This document shows positions 1 through 6,767 of a DNA stretch of 28,620 bases, one piece after another (the stretch's first letter is position 1; every line of letters begins with the position of its first letter). The notes beneath the pieces are model-generated. The model did no database searches. It saw nothing but the letters and a program-made list of their open reading frames with translations, and was not told the DNA's origin. A program made the translations under genes and the position numbers. The DNA comes from RPQJ01 sp035691185 (lineage in GTDB: Bacteria > Pseudomonadota > Gammaproteobacteria > Steroidobacterales > Steroidobacteraceae), in the NCBI GenBank assembly GCA_035691185.1, contig DASSJN010000233.1:1-28620 (forward strand), in the 5' to 3' direction.

Positions 1-708
1 GTGCTCGGCGTGTCGGGCGGCGCGTCGGTCGCAGCGCTGCTCGCGCTGATGCTGGGGTTCTCCGCCGTCAGCGTGGACGTGGCCGCCGCGGCCGGCGCAC
101 TGGCCGCCTGTGCCCTGGTCTTCGCGCTCGCCCAGGGTCCCGGCGGCTGGACGCCCGCGCGACTGCTGCTCACGGGCGTGGTCGTCGCGGCCGGTGCCGG
201 TTCGATCGTCAGCCTGCTGCTCGCGATGAGCGACGACACACGCTTGCGCGGCATGGTGTTCTGGCTGCTCGGCGACCTCTCGCGCGGCGATCGCTGGGGC
301 GGATTGCTCGGGCTGCTCGCGGCGGCGACGGCATTCGGCGTGGCGCTCGGCCGCCCGCTCAACGTGCTGGCGCGCGGTGAAACGCTCGCCGCGACCGTGG
401 GCCTGGACGTCCGGGGCGTGCGGCGGGTGGTGTTCGTGCTGAGCTCGGTGCTGACGGGCTGCGCGGTGAGCACCGCGGGCAGCATCGGCTTCGTCGGACT
501 CGTGACGCCGCACCTCGTGCGTCTCGCGCTCGGTAACGATCAGCGGGTCGTGCTCGCGGGCTCCGCGCTGCTCGGCGGTTTCGTGCTGATGGCCGCGGAC
601 CTTGCCTCGCGGATGCTGCTCGCGCCGCGGCAGTTGCCCGTGGGCGCGCTCACGGCGCTGGTCGGCGTGCCTATCTTCCTGATGCTGATGCTGCGCCAGC
701 GCGGCTGA
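1..708 (+). CDS. btuC: FecCD/BtuC-family ABC transporter permease, 5'-truncated by the window edge
   Basis: Inner-membrane permease of a vitamin B12 or iron-siderophore importer; it would form the channel used with a BtuD-type ATPase and a periplasmic binding protein. The 235 visible residues are strongly hydrophobic and carry FecCD hallmarks: LGVSGGASVA at the very start, a GETLAATVGLD segment, GSIGFVGLVTPHLVRL near residue 160 (the ATPase-contacting region), and LPVGALTALVGVPIF near the C-terminus. Family members are about 330 residues and the LGVSGG motif lies roughly 90-100 residues in, so the GTG at base 1 is an internal valine codon and the true start lies outside the window. Twelve bases separate its stop from the convergent tyrA stop. 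Substrate is inferred from the B12 genes nearby (btuD, btuB, pduO, btuF); a siderophore permease cannot be excluded from sequence alone. Confidence 0.85.
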   Translation: MLGVSGGASVAALLALMLGFSAVSVDVAAAAGALAACALVFALAQGPGGWTPARLLLTGVVVAAGAGSIVSLLLAMSDDTRLRGMVFWLLGDLSRGDRWGGLLGLLAAATAFGVALGRPLNVLARGETLAATVGLDVRGVRRVVFVLSSVLTGCAVSTAGSIGFVGLVTPHLVRLALGNDQRVVLAGSALLGGFVLMAADLASRMLLAPRQLPVGALTALVGVPIFLMLMLRQRG

Positions 709-720
709 GGGCGTCCCCGC

Positions 721-1836
721 TCAGGCCGTCGCCCGTTCGCGCGCGGCCTGGCGCACGCGCAGGTACTCGTGCCCGCGACGCATGATGGCCGTGAAGGCTT
801 CGGCGTCGCCGCCGTGCACGGCGTGCCAGATCCGATCGACCGCGGTGCGCAGCGCATTGAGCGATTCCTGGCCGTACTCGTTCAGGCTCTGGATTTCGTA
901 GTACAGGTCGGGGCTCTCCGCCGCGACGCGCGTCGCGATGTCGAGCTGGGCATCGAAAGTCGTGCTCGACATCCGCGCGAGACGCGGCGCCGCCTCGCCG
1001 CTTTCCGCGAGCGCGGTGAAGAACGCGATGTTCAGCGCGTGCGACAGCCCGAGCACGAAGGCGATCAGTCGGTCGTGCTCGTCGAGATCCATCGTGACGA
1101 GGTCGGCCATGGTGGAGCCGAACAGGCCGCGTGCTTCGTCGAGCGCCTGTGCGTCGCCGAGGTCGACGAAGATGACGTGCCGGCCCGACAGCAGGTCCGT
1201 GTCCGGGCCGAACATCGGATGGACCGAGGTCACGTGGCAGCCGGCCGCACGCAGCGCCTCGAGCCCGCTTCGCAGCGGCGTCTTCAGTGATCCGATGTCG
1301 AAAACCACGCCGGTTGGCTTGCGCGTCGCGAGTTCGCGGAGCACTTCGTTCGCGATGCGGATCGGTGTCGCGACCACGATGAGGTCGTGGCCGAGGTCGC
1401 TGGCCTTCCAGTCTGCGACGTGGTCGTAGCCCGGCACCTCCCCGGACGGGTCCGCAACCGTGATCGAGAACCCCTGCGACGCCAGGAAGTCGGCGAACCA
1501 GCGCCCCATCTTGCCGCGGCCGCCGATCACCAGCGCGCGCCGGCCCGAGCCGCGGCCCTGCCATGCGATGCGCGCCTGTTCCTGGGTCGTGAGCGACCCC
1601 TGGATCAGCGCCTGCATCAGCGCTTCGGCCAGCGCCGGCGACACCCCGAGCGCCTCCGCGTCGCGGCGCGCCTGGAGCAGGACTTCGCGCTCGCGTCGAA
1701 AATCGCGCGTGGACTGACCGGTCGCGCGCTTGACCGCGGCGATCTGGCTGCCGACCGCCTGGCGTTCGGCGACGAGTTCGAGCAACTGGCGGTCGATGAC
1801 GTCGAGCCGGGCGCGAAGTTCTTCGAGCGATTTCAT
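721..1836 (-). CDS. tyrA: Bifunctional chorismate mutase / prephenate dehydrogenase (T-protein)
   Basis: Converts chorismate to prephenate and then, with NAD+, to 4-hydroxyphenylpyruvate, the committed branch to tyrosine; cytosolic. Residues 1 to about 88 form an AroQ-type chorismate mutase helix bundle (starting MKSLEELRARLDVIDRQLLE). Residues about 100-371 form the dehydrogenase, with a nucleotide-binding GGRGKMG at 105-111 and VHPMFGPD at 206-212 containing the conserved active-site histidine (His206). The length of 371 residues matches the enterobacterial T-protein (about 373). The frame stays open far upstream, but MKSLEE is the family N-terminus, so the ATG at 1836 is chosen; its ribosome binding site is weak. 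It is divergent from pdxH (114 bp apart) and convergent with the permease gene. It has no obvious link to the B12 genes on either side. Confidence 0.93.
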   Translation of the reverse strand: MKSLEELRARLDVIDRQLLELVAERQAVGSQIAAVKRATGQSTRDFRREREVLLQARRDAEALGVSPALAEALMQALIQGSLTTQEQARIAWQGRGSGRRALVIGGRGKMGRWFADFLASQGFSITVADPSGEVPGYDHVADWKASDLGHDLIVVATPIRIANEVLRELATRKPTGVVFDIGSLKTPLRSGLEALRAAGCHVTSVHPMFGPDTDLLSGRHVIFVDLGDAQALDEARGLFGSTMADLVTMDLDEHDRLIAFVLGLSHALNIAFFTALAESGEAAPRLARMSSTTFDAQLDIATRVAAESPDLYYEIQSLNEYGQESLNALRTAVDRIWHAVHGGDAEAFTAIMRRGHEYLRVRQAARERATA

Positions 1837-1914
1837 GGGGAACCATTGCGGGAATCCGGACCCTTTTACCGGGCGCGACCCTCGCGCTGCAAGGGATCGG
1901 CCGTGCGCGTCGGG

Positions 1915-1920
1915 CATAAT
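1915..1920 (+). promoter_or_regulatory. Possible -10 element (CATAAT) upstream of pdxH
   Basis: CATAAT is an A/T-rich island in the 114-bp divergent gap between tyrA and pdxH, 30 bp before the chosen pdxH start. It matches five of six bases of the sigma-70 -10 consensus. No convincing -35 hexamer lies 16-18 bp upstream, so this is only a candidate. Confidence 0.3.
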
Positions 1921-1950
1921 TCGCTTCGTGTCCCCTCGCGAGTTCCTGCG

Positions 1951-2595
1951 ATGCTGCTCTCCGGCACCCTGCCCTCCACGCTGCCCGACGACCCGATGCC
2001 CACCGTCGAGGCCTGGTTCAAGGAAGCCCGTGACCGCAAGGTGCAGCCGAACCCCGATTCGCTCGTGCTCGCGACGGCGTCCGGCGAGGGCGCGCCCTCG
2101 GCCCGCGTGGTCCTCTGCAAGAAACTCGTCGTCGCGCCGGGCTACGTCGTGTTCTTCACGAACTACCACAGCCGCAAGGGCCACGAGCTCGCGGTCAACC
2201 CGCGCGTCGCCGGTGTGTTCCACTGGGACGCGCTGTCGCGGCAGGTGCGACTGGAGGGGCGCGTCGTGAAGTGCCCGCCGGCGGAGAGCGACGCATATTT
2301 CGCGAGCCGGGCGCTCGACAGCCGGATCGGCGCGTGGGCGAGCCTGCAGAGCCAGCCGCTCGACTCGCGCACGACCCTGCTCAAGCGCGTGGCGCTGGAA
2401 GCGGCGCGTCACGGGCCGTCGCCGTCACGTCCGCCGCATTGGGGCGGCTATCACTTCTGGCCCGAGACGGTGGAACTCTGGTGCGAGGGCGCGTTCCGCG
2501 TGCACGACCGCGCGCTGTGGCAGCGCACTCTCGAACCGATCGATGACACCGGCTTCGACGCCGGGCCCTGGCAGGCCACGCGCCTGTATCCGTGA
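1951..2595 (+). CDS. pdxH: Pyridoxine/pyridoxamine 5'-phosphate oxidase
   Basis: FMN-dependent oxidase that makes pyridoxal 5'-phosphate from PNP or PMP, the last step of de novo and salvage B6 synthesis; cytosolic homodimer. The 214-residue product has the family landmarks: RVVLCKKL (FMN contact), FFTNYHSRKGHELAVNPR, WDALSRQVRLEG, SRIGAWASLQSQ, HWGGYHFWPETVELW and the C-terminal VHDR substrate-binding motif, ending in ATRLYP. The ATG at 1951 is chosen because the homologous region begins shortly after it, although the frame is open upstream through the antisense of tyrA. The N-terminal lobe before PMPTVEAWF is short compared with E. coli PdxH (218 residues), with no obvious defect. It appears to have its own promoter. 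The next gene starts 27 bp downstream. Confidence 0.95.
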   Translation: MLLSGTLPSTLPDDPMPTVEAWFKEARDRKVQPNPDSLVLATASGEGAPSARVVLCKKLVVAPGYVVFFTNYHSRKGHELAVNPRVAGVFHWDALSRQVRLEGRVVKCPPAESDAYFASRALDSRIGAWASLQSQPLDSRTTLLKRVALEAARHGPSPSRPPHWGGYHFWPETVELWCEGAFRVHDRALWQRTLEPIDDTGFDAGPWQATRLYP

Positions 2596-2622
2596 TCGGC
2601 TGACCCGGGGGGCGTCACCACG

Positions 2623-3411
2623 ATGGCCGGCCGCACTTTCCTCGGCACGTTGCGGCTGGCGCTGCTGCTCGTCGTGCTGGCGTTCGTCGCGCTCGGCGCA
2701 TGGCTCGACCGCGCGCGCAGTCGCGACTGGGACGCGCCGCTGCGAGTCACGGTCTATCCGCTCGCCGCCGGCAACGATGCCGGCACGCAGGACTACGTCG
2801 GCCGGCTGGGCGCCGAGGACTTCTCGGCCGTGCCCGAATTCTTCGCGCGCGAGGCCGAACGTCACGGCCTGCCGCTCGCGTCACCGGTCCAGTTGCGAGT
2901 CTCGCATGCGGCCGCCGCACCGCCGCCCCCCCTTGGCGACCGGCCGGGCGTGTTCTCGGTCATGGCGTGGAGCCTGCGCCTGCGCTGGTATGCCGCACGC
3001 GTCGCCTGGAACGACCCGTTGCCGACGCCCGACGTACAGGTGTTCGCGCACTACGCGCCGCTCGGCGACGCCACGATCGCGGTGCCGGACTCCGTCGGGC
3101 TCAGCAAGGGGCTCGTCGCCGTGGCGCACTTGTACGCCGCGCACGAAGCTTCGGCGAGCAACCAGGTCGTCGTCGCGCACGAGTTGCTGCACACGCTAGG
3201 CGCCACCGACAAGTACGCGCCCGGCAGCGGTCAACCGCTCGTCCCGGACGGGCTCGGCGAACCCGGGCGCGAGCCGCTCTATCCGCAGTCGTACGCTGAA
3301 ATCATGGCCGGCCGCATCGCGCTCGGCGCCGACGCAGCGGCCGTGCCGGAGTCGCTGCGCCAGGCCGTGCTGGGGCCCGTCACGGCCCGTGAAATCGGCT
3401 GGATCCCATGA
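2623..3411 (+). CDS. Membrane-anchored metzincin-like zinc metalloprotease, uncharacterised
   Basis: Not a protein I can name. The 262-residue product starts with a short basic stretch and one hydrophobic segment (about residues 8-26), so it is probably a signal-anchored protein facing the periplasm. Residues 186-196 read HELLHTLGATD, which fits the metzincin pattern HExxHxxGxxD with aspartate as third zinc ligand, as in snapalysin-type peptidases. EIMAG with Met228 lies 32 residues further on and could be the Met-turn. The remainder (residues 30-180) has no domain I recognise. The ATG at 2623 is the first good start after pdxH. Its TGA overlaps the ATG of the next gene in an ATGA arrangement, so it is probably translationally coupled to the ABC ATPase. 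Zinc-peptidase chemistry is inferred from the motif alone; the substrate is unknown. Confidence 0.75.
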   Translation: MAGRTFLGTLRLALLLVVLAFVALGAWLDRARSRDWDAPLRVTVYPLAAGNDAGTQDYVGRLGAEDFSAVPEFFAREAERHGLPLASPVQLRVSHAAAAPPPPLGDRPGVFSVMAWSLRLRWYAARVAWNDPLPTPDVQVFAHYAPLGDATIAVPDSVGLSKGLVAVAHLYAAHEASASNQVVVAHELLHTLGATDKYAPGSGQPLVPDGLGEPGREPLYPQSYAEIMAGRIALGADAAAVPESLRQAVLGPVTAREIGWIP

Positions 3412-4181
3412 CTTCGGCCGCCGCCGTGCGCTGCAGTGCCGTGACGGTCGCGGTGCCGGGGCGCACGCTCGTGCGCGAGTTGCAGTTCGCGCTGGCACCG
3501 GGCCGCATGCTGGCCGTGCTCGGCCGCAACGGCTCCGGCAAGAGTTCCGTGCTGCACTCGATCGCGGGACTGCGCGCCGTCGAATCGGGCACGGTCGCGA
3601 TTGCCGGCCGCCCGCTCGACGACTGGCCGCGACGGGACCTCGCGCGGATGCTCGGCCTGCTGCCGCAGATGGTCGAGGACCCGTTTCCCACGACGGCGCT
3701 CGAGGCTGCACTGGTCGGGCGTCACCCGCACCTCGATTTCTGGGCCTGGGAGAGTACGGCCGATCGCGAGCTGGCGCGTCGCGCACTGGCAGCCGTCGAC
3801 CTTGCGGGCTTCGACGAGCGCGACATCGCGACGTTATCGGGCGGCGAGCGCCGGCGCCTCTCGATCGCGACGATCCTCGCGCAGGACCCCGCGATCTTCC
3901 TGCTCGACGAGCCGATCCACCAGCTCGATCCCCAGCACCAGCTCGCGGTGCTGCGCAGGTTCCGGGGTCTCGCGGATGCCGGCCGTACGGTCGTCGTGAG
4001 CCTGCACGACGTCGGGCTCGCGGCGCGATTCGCCGACTGCGCACTGCTGCTGCATGGCGACGGCCGCTGGGAGTACGGCGACTGCGAGACGACGCTCAGC
4101 GAGCGGTCGATCGGCGAGCTCTACGGCATCCGCGTGCGCGAGCTGCGCTGGGAGGGCGGCCGCACGTTCGTCGCGGCGTAG
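3408..4181 (+). CDS. btuD: BtuD/FecE-type ABC transporter ATP-binding protein
   Basis: Cytoplasmic ATPase that powers a type II importer for cobalamin or an iron chelate. All ABC motifs are intact in its 257 residues: Walker A GRNGSGKS at 39-46, Q-loop in GLLPQM near 86, signature LSGGERRRLSIA from 143, Walker B IFLLDEP at 163-169, and the H-loop histidine in VSLHD at 200. The length fits BtuD/FecE/FhuC proteins. The start overlaps the stop of the metzincin-like gene by four bases. The probable partners are the permease at 1-708, the binding protein at 9218-10228 and the outer-membrane receptor at 6768-8654, although tyrA, pdxH and the metzincin-like gene lie between permease and ATPase. B12 specificity rests on these neighbours. 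Confidence 0.88.
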   Translation: MTSAAAVRCSAVTVAVPGRTLVRELQFALAPGRMLAVLGRNGSGKSSVLHSIAGLRAVESGTVAIAGRPLDDWPRRDLARMLGLLPQMVEDPFPTTALEAALVGRHPHLDFWAWESTADRELARRALAAVDLAGFDERDIATLSGGERRRLSIATILAQDPAIFLLDEPIHQLDPQHQLAVLRRFRGLADAGRTVVVSLHDVGLAARFADCALLLHGDGRWEYGDCETTLSERSIGELYGIRVRELRWEGGRTFVAA

Positions 4182-4184
4182 CGG

Positions 4185-4220
4185 GATGTCCGGGCCAGAA
4201 CCGGTTCTGGTCGGGGCATC
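4185..4220. terminator. Large imperfect stem-loop between convergent btuD and emrE-like genes
   Basis: A near-continuous inverted repeat lies four bases after the btuD stop. Its centre is the 16-bp perfect palindrome CCAGAACCGGTTCTGG (4195-4210). The outer arms (4185-4191 with 4214-4220) pair as well, with one mismatch and two G-U wobbles. Its place between convergent genes suggests a bidirectional transcription barrier. No T-tract follows on either strand, so it is not a classic intrinsic terminator; an operator-like palindrome or mRNA 3'-end stabiliser is also possible. Confidence 0.45.
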
Positions 4221-4242
4221 CTGCTGCGCCGTCCAGCGCGGC

Positions 4243-4584
4243 TCAGTGCGTCACGACCGTCTTCGAGAACAGGTTCAGCACCACGACGCCCGCGACGATC
4301 AGCGCCAGGCCGGTGAGCGCCGCGAGGTCGAGCGCCTGGCCGTAGACCAGCCACGCGATCAGCGTGATCAGCACTATGCCGACGCCCGACCACACGGCGT
4401 AGGCCACTCCCACCGGCACCGTCTCGAGTGCGCGCGACAGGAAGTAGAACGCCACGCCGTACCCGACGATCACGACGACGGACGGGCCCGCGCGCGTGAA
4501 CGCGGCCGCCGCCTTGAGCGCCGAGGTCGCCACCACCTCGGCCACGATCGCGACCAGCAGGTAGGCCCAGGCCTGCAGCGACAT
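4243..4584 (-). CDS. Small multidrug resistance efflux protein, EmrE/QacE type
   Basis: Proton-coupled exporter of quaternary ammonium and other lipophilic cations, acting as an antiparallel dimer in the inner membrane. The 113-residue, four-helix product closely follows EmrE: Glu16 in AEVVAT corresponds to the essential Glu14, followed by FTRAGPSV, AYAVWSGVGIVLITL and the C-terminal NLFSK. The ATG at 4584 (MSLQAW) gives the family N-terminus; the same frame continues upstream into the neighbouring gene without homology. Its start lies 13 bp after the stop of the NmrA-like gene, so it is probably the last gene of a three-gene minus-strand operon. The WSGVGIV motif favours an EmrE-like drug exporter over a SugE/Gdx guanidinium exporter. 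A large stem-loop follows its stop. Confidence 0.92.
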   Translation of the reverse strand: MSLQAWAYLLVAIVAEVVATSALKAAAAFTRAGPSVVVIVGYGVAFYFLSRALETVPVGVAYAVWSGVGIVLITLIAWLVYGQALDLAALTGLALIVAGVVVLNLFSKTVVTH

Positions 4585-4597
4585 GCAGCGGCCGGGC

Positions 4598-5548
4598 CTA
4601 GCCGAGCGGGATTTCGCGCGCGTGCCCGTCGAGCCACTGCGCGAACGTCTGCAGCCGCGGGTTGAGCGAACGCGAGAACTCGACACTGCGCGCGGCGCAG
4701 AAGCGATCGCTGAAGTCGTGATTGAACTGGAACATGTTGCCGAGGTCGTCGGCGCCCGGGAACCCGAGATTGCGGAACACCTCGAACGGCACCACCTGGT
4801 ACTGGACGTCGCGACCGAGCGCCGCCGAGAGACCCGCGGCCATCTGCGCTCCGGTCAGGTGCTCGCCCGCGATGCCGACGCGCCGGCCCACGAATTCCCC
4901 TCCTCGCTTGAATATGCCGTGGGCACAACGGCCGATGTCCTCGGCGGCGATGCCCGGCAACGCGCGGTCGCCCATCGGCAGCGCGAACGAGAGTCTGCCG
5001 TCGGGGCCAGCTTTCGGGCCCATGCCGAAGTGGATCAGGTTGTCCCAGTAGAACGAGGTCAGCAGGTACGTCGTGGGCACTCCCGACGCCCGGAAGAATT
5101 CGTCCGCCTCGCCCTTCACGTCGAAGTGCGGCACCTTGTAACGTCCCTGCAGCGTCGGCAGGCGCGGATCGGACAGCGGCACCCACTCGCGCGTGTCCTC
5201 GAGCGTCGACCAGATCACGTGCTGCAGGCCCGCACTGCGCGCGGCGTCGGCGAGTGCGCGCGCCTCGGCCCGCTCGGTGTCAGGCGACATGTGGTTCCAG
5301 AAGAACGTCACGCAATAGGCGCCGTACGCGCCCTCGAACGCCTGTTTCACCGAGTCGACGTCGGCGAGGTCCGCGGCCGTGACTTCCGCGCCGGCGGCAG
5401 CGAGTGCTCGCGCCTTGTCCGACCAGGGGTCGCGCGTGATCGCGCGCACCGCGAACTCTCCCGTCGGGTCGGCGAGGATCGATCGCGCGAGCCCGCCGCC
5501 CTGTGCACCGGTGGCGCCGACGACGGCGATGATCTTCTTGCTTCCCAT
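4598..5548 (-). CDS. NmrA/HSCARG-like atypical short-chain dehydrogenase family protein
   Basis: NAD(P)-binding Rossmann protein of the NmrA-like group, whose members act as redox sensors or quinone/aldehyde reductases; the function here is unknown. The 316-residue product opens with KKIIAVVGATGAQGGGLAR, the glycine-rich GxxGxxG dinucleotide motif, followed by VRAITRDPWSDKARAL (the NADP-phosphate contact region), a long HSCARG-like central part (SPDTERAEARALADAARSAGLQHVIWSTLED) and a C-terminal substrate lobe. It lacks the canonical YxxxK catalytic pair of classical SDRs, as expected for the group. The start at 5548 has a good ribosome binding site (GGGGAGG eight bases upstream). It lies 24 bp downstream of the HisN-like gene and 13 bp upstream of the efflux gene, all on the same strand. 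Confidence 0.85.
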   Translation of the reverse strand: MGSKKIIAVVGATGAQGGGLARSILADPTGEFAVRAITRDPWSDKARALAAAGAEVTAADLADVDSVKQAFEGAYGAYCVTFFWNHMSPDTERAEARALADAARSAGLQHVIWSTLEDTREWVPLSDPRLPTLQGRYKVPHFDVKGEADEFFRASGVPTTYLLTSFYWDNLIHFGMGPKAGPDGRLSFALPMGDRALPGIAAEDIGRCAHGIFKRGGEFVGRRVGIAGEHLTGAQMAAGLSAALGRDVQYQVVPFEVFRNLGFPGADDLGNMFQFNHDFSDRFCAARSVEFSRSLNPRLQTFAQWLDGHAREIPLG

Positions 5549-5572
5549 GTGCGGACCTCCCCTGGCAAAGTT

Positions 5573-6340
5573 TCAGCGCTGGATCGCGTCGTAGATCGCC
5601 TCGTGCAGGCGTCCGTTGCTCGCGAGCACGCTGGTGCTCGCGAGCGTGAGCGGACGCCCCTCGAGGTCGGTGAAGCGCCCGCCCGCGGCCTCGACGATGA
5701 CGGCGCAGGCGCCCACGTCGAGGATGTTGACGTCGGATTCGACCACTGCGTCGATGCGGCCCGATGCGAGCAGGTGGTAATGCAGGAAGTCGCCGTAGCC
5801 GCGGATGCGATTGAGCCGGCCCACGAGCCGGCCGAAGGCGGGCCAGCGCGGCCCCGTGGCGAGCGTCTTCAGGTTGCCCGTCGACAGCGCCGCGTTCTCG
5901 ATGGTGTCGATCGTGCTCACGCGGATCGGCTGGTCGTCGAGCCACGCGCCGACGCCGATCTCGCCATAGGCGAGCTCGCCGTAGGCCGGCGCCGAGGACA
6001 CGCCCACGATCAGGCGCCCGCGCTGCGCGAGCGCGATCTGCGTCGAGAACATCGGGTATTCCCGCACGAACGCCTTGGTGCCGTCGATCGGGTCCACGAA
6101 CCAGACGTACTCGGCGTCGAGCGCGGAGGTCCCGGTCTCCTCGCCGTGGAACCCGTGGCTCGGAAACTTTGCGGCGAGGATCGAACGGATCTTGCGCTCG
6201 GTCTCGACGTCGGCCTCGGTCACCGGCGACTTGTCGGCCTTGATCGTGATCTCGAGGTTGCGCCGGTAGTAGTGACGCACGACGTCGGCCGCGGCGTGCG
6301 CGGCTTCGAGTGCGGTCGCGAGGAATGCTGAATGCGGCAT
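5573..6340 (-). CDS. hisN: Inositol monophosphatase family phosphatase, HisN-type histidinol-phosphatase likely
   Basis: Mg2+-dependent, Li+-sensitive-type phosphatase fold (IMPase/FBPase). The 255-residue product carries the metal-binding motifs: GEE at 66-68, DPIDGT at 83-88, and the third acidic site Asp208 in ILDVGACAVIVEAAGG, where the usual WD is replaced by LD. The KADKSPVTEADVETER opening and DPIDGTKAFV resemble histidinol-phosphatases of the HisN branch, so histidine biosynthesis is the favoured role. Inositol-1-phosphate or PAP phosphatase activity cannot be excluded. The ATG at 6340 (MPHSAF) is preferred to an in-frame start 51 bases upstream, whose arginine-rich N-terminus has no family match. 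It is the first gene of the minus-strand trio and is divergent from btuB across 427 bp. Confidence 0.85.
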   Translation of the reverse strand: MPHSAFLATALEAAHAAADVVRHYYRRNLEITIKADKSPVTEADVETERKIRSILAAKFPSHGFHGEETGTSALDAEYVWFVDPIDGTKAFVREYPMFSTQIALAQRGRLIVGVSSAPAYGELAYGEIGVGAWLDDQPIRVSTIDTIENAALSTGNLKTLATGPRWPAFGRLVGRLNRIRGYGDFLHYHLLASGRIDAVVESDVNILDVGACAVIVEAAGGRFTDLEGRPLTLASTSVLASNGRLHEAIYDAIQR

Positions 6341-6384
6341 GCGTGCAGCTCTGCGTCGGGCGCGGACATGGTACCCGCATTTTC

Positions 6385-6413
6385 TTGACAACCCTCACCC
6401 CCTTGCCTACCGT
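6385..6413 (+). promoter_or_regulatory. Sigma-70 promoter driving the cobalamin riboswitch and btuB
   Basis: A perfect -35 hexamer TTGACA (6385-6390) is followed, after exactly 17 bp, by TACCGT (6408-6413), a weak -10. Transcription would start near 6420, at the first base pair of riboswitch helix P1 (6421). That agreement between two independent predictions makes the promoter credible despite its poor -10. Confidence 0.65.
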
Positions 6414-6420
6414 GCGCGCA

Positions 6421-6620
6421 CCGACAGGTGATCCCGCGAGCGCAGGCTCAGGGAGAACGGGAAGCCGGTTCAATGCCGGCGCTGCCCCCGCAACGGTAGT
6501 CGAGTGAAGCTTGCATCGCCCGAGCCCGAGGCTCGGGACCCACTGCACCGCAGCAGGCGCGGGAAGGGGATGCCGGCAGGGCGCGGAGCCCGCTCGAGAG
6601 CCCGGAGACCGGCCTTTCGG
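6421..6620 (+). ncRNA. Cobalamin (adenosylcobalamin-type) riboswitch aptamer
   Basis: Senses coenzyme B12 in the btuB leader and represses uptake when B12 is plentiful. Conserved blocks occur in the right order: AGGTG (6426-6430), the P5 hairpin with GGGAAGCCGG...CAATGCCGG (6459-6479), CCCCCGCAACGGT (6485-6497), CACTG (6541-6545), GGGAAGG (6561-6567), and the B12 box AGCCCGGAGACCGGCC (6599-6614). The closing helix P1 can form between CCGACAGG (6421-6428) and CCTTTCGG (6613-6620) with one mismatch. The btuB start lies 148 bases downstream. Confidence 0.93.
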
Positions 6621-6767
6621 ACTGAGACCAGCCTCGCGGTGGGCGAGCGGCAGGACCTCGGGCGAGGTCGTTCCGGCACTCCGCCCGTTCCTCCACCACC
6701 CGCACGCCGCAGCTGGCGTATCACGAGCGCCCGACGAGGGCGCGTGCTCGGGGTGGGGCCAATCAAC
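6621..6767 (+). promoter_or_regulatory. btuB leader downstream of the aptamer: candidate expression platform
   Basis: A 147-base non-coding stretch between the aptamer and the btuB ATG. It contains a perfect hairpin GACCTC/GAGGTC with a four-base loop (6654-6669). It also contains a longer helix pairing CCACCCGCACGC (6696-6707) with GCGTGC (6742-6747) and GGGTGG (6751-6756), with a three-base bulge at 6748-6750. The last segment is the presumed btuB Shine-Dalgarno (GGGGTGGGG, 6750-6758), so this helix would block ribosome binding. No T-run typical of a transcription terminator is present, which favours translational control. Confidence 0.5.

Noticed and set aside
769..2412. Open frames antisense to tyrA, and the upstream in-frame extensions of tyrA and pdxH
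   Set aside because: Homology begins at 1836 for tyrA and just after 1951 for pdxH; the extensions have no family match.
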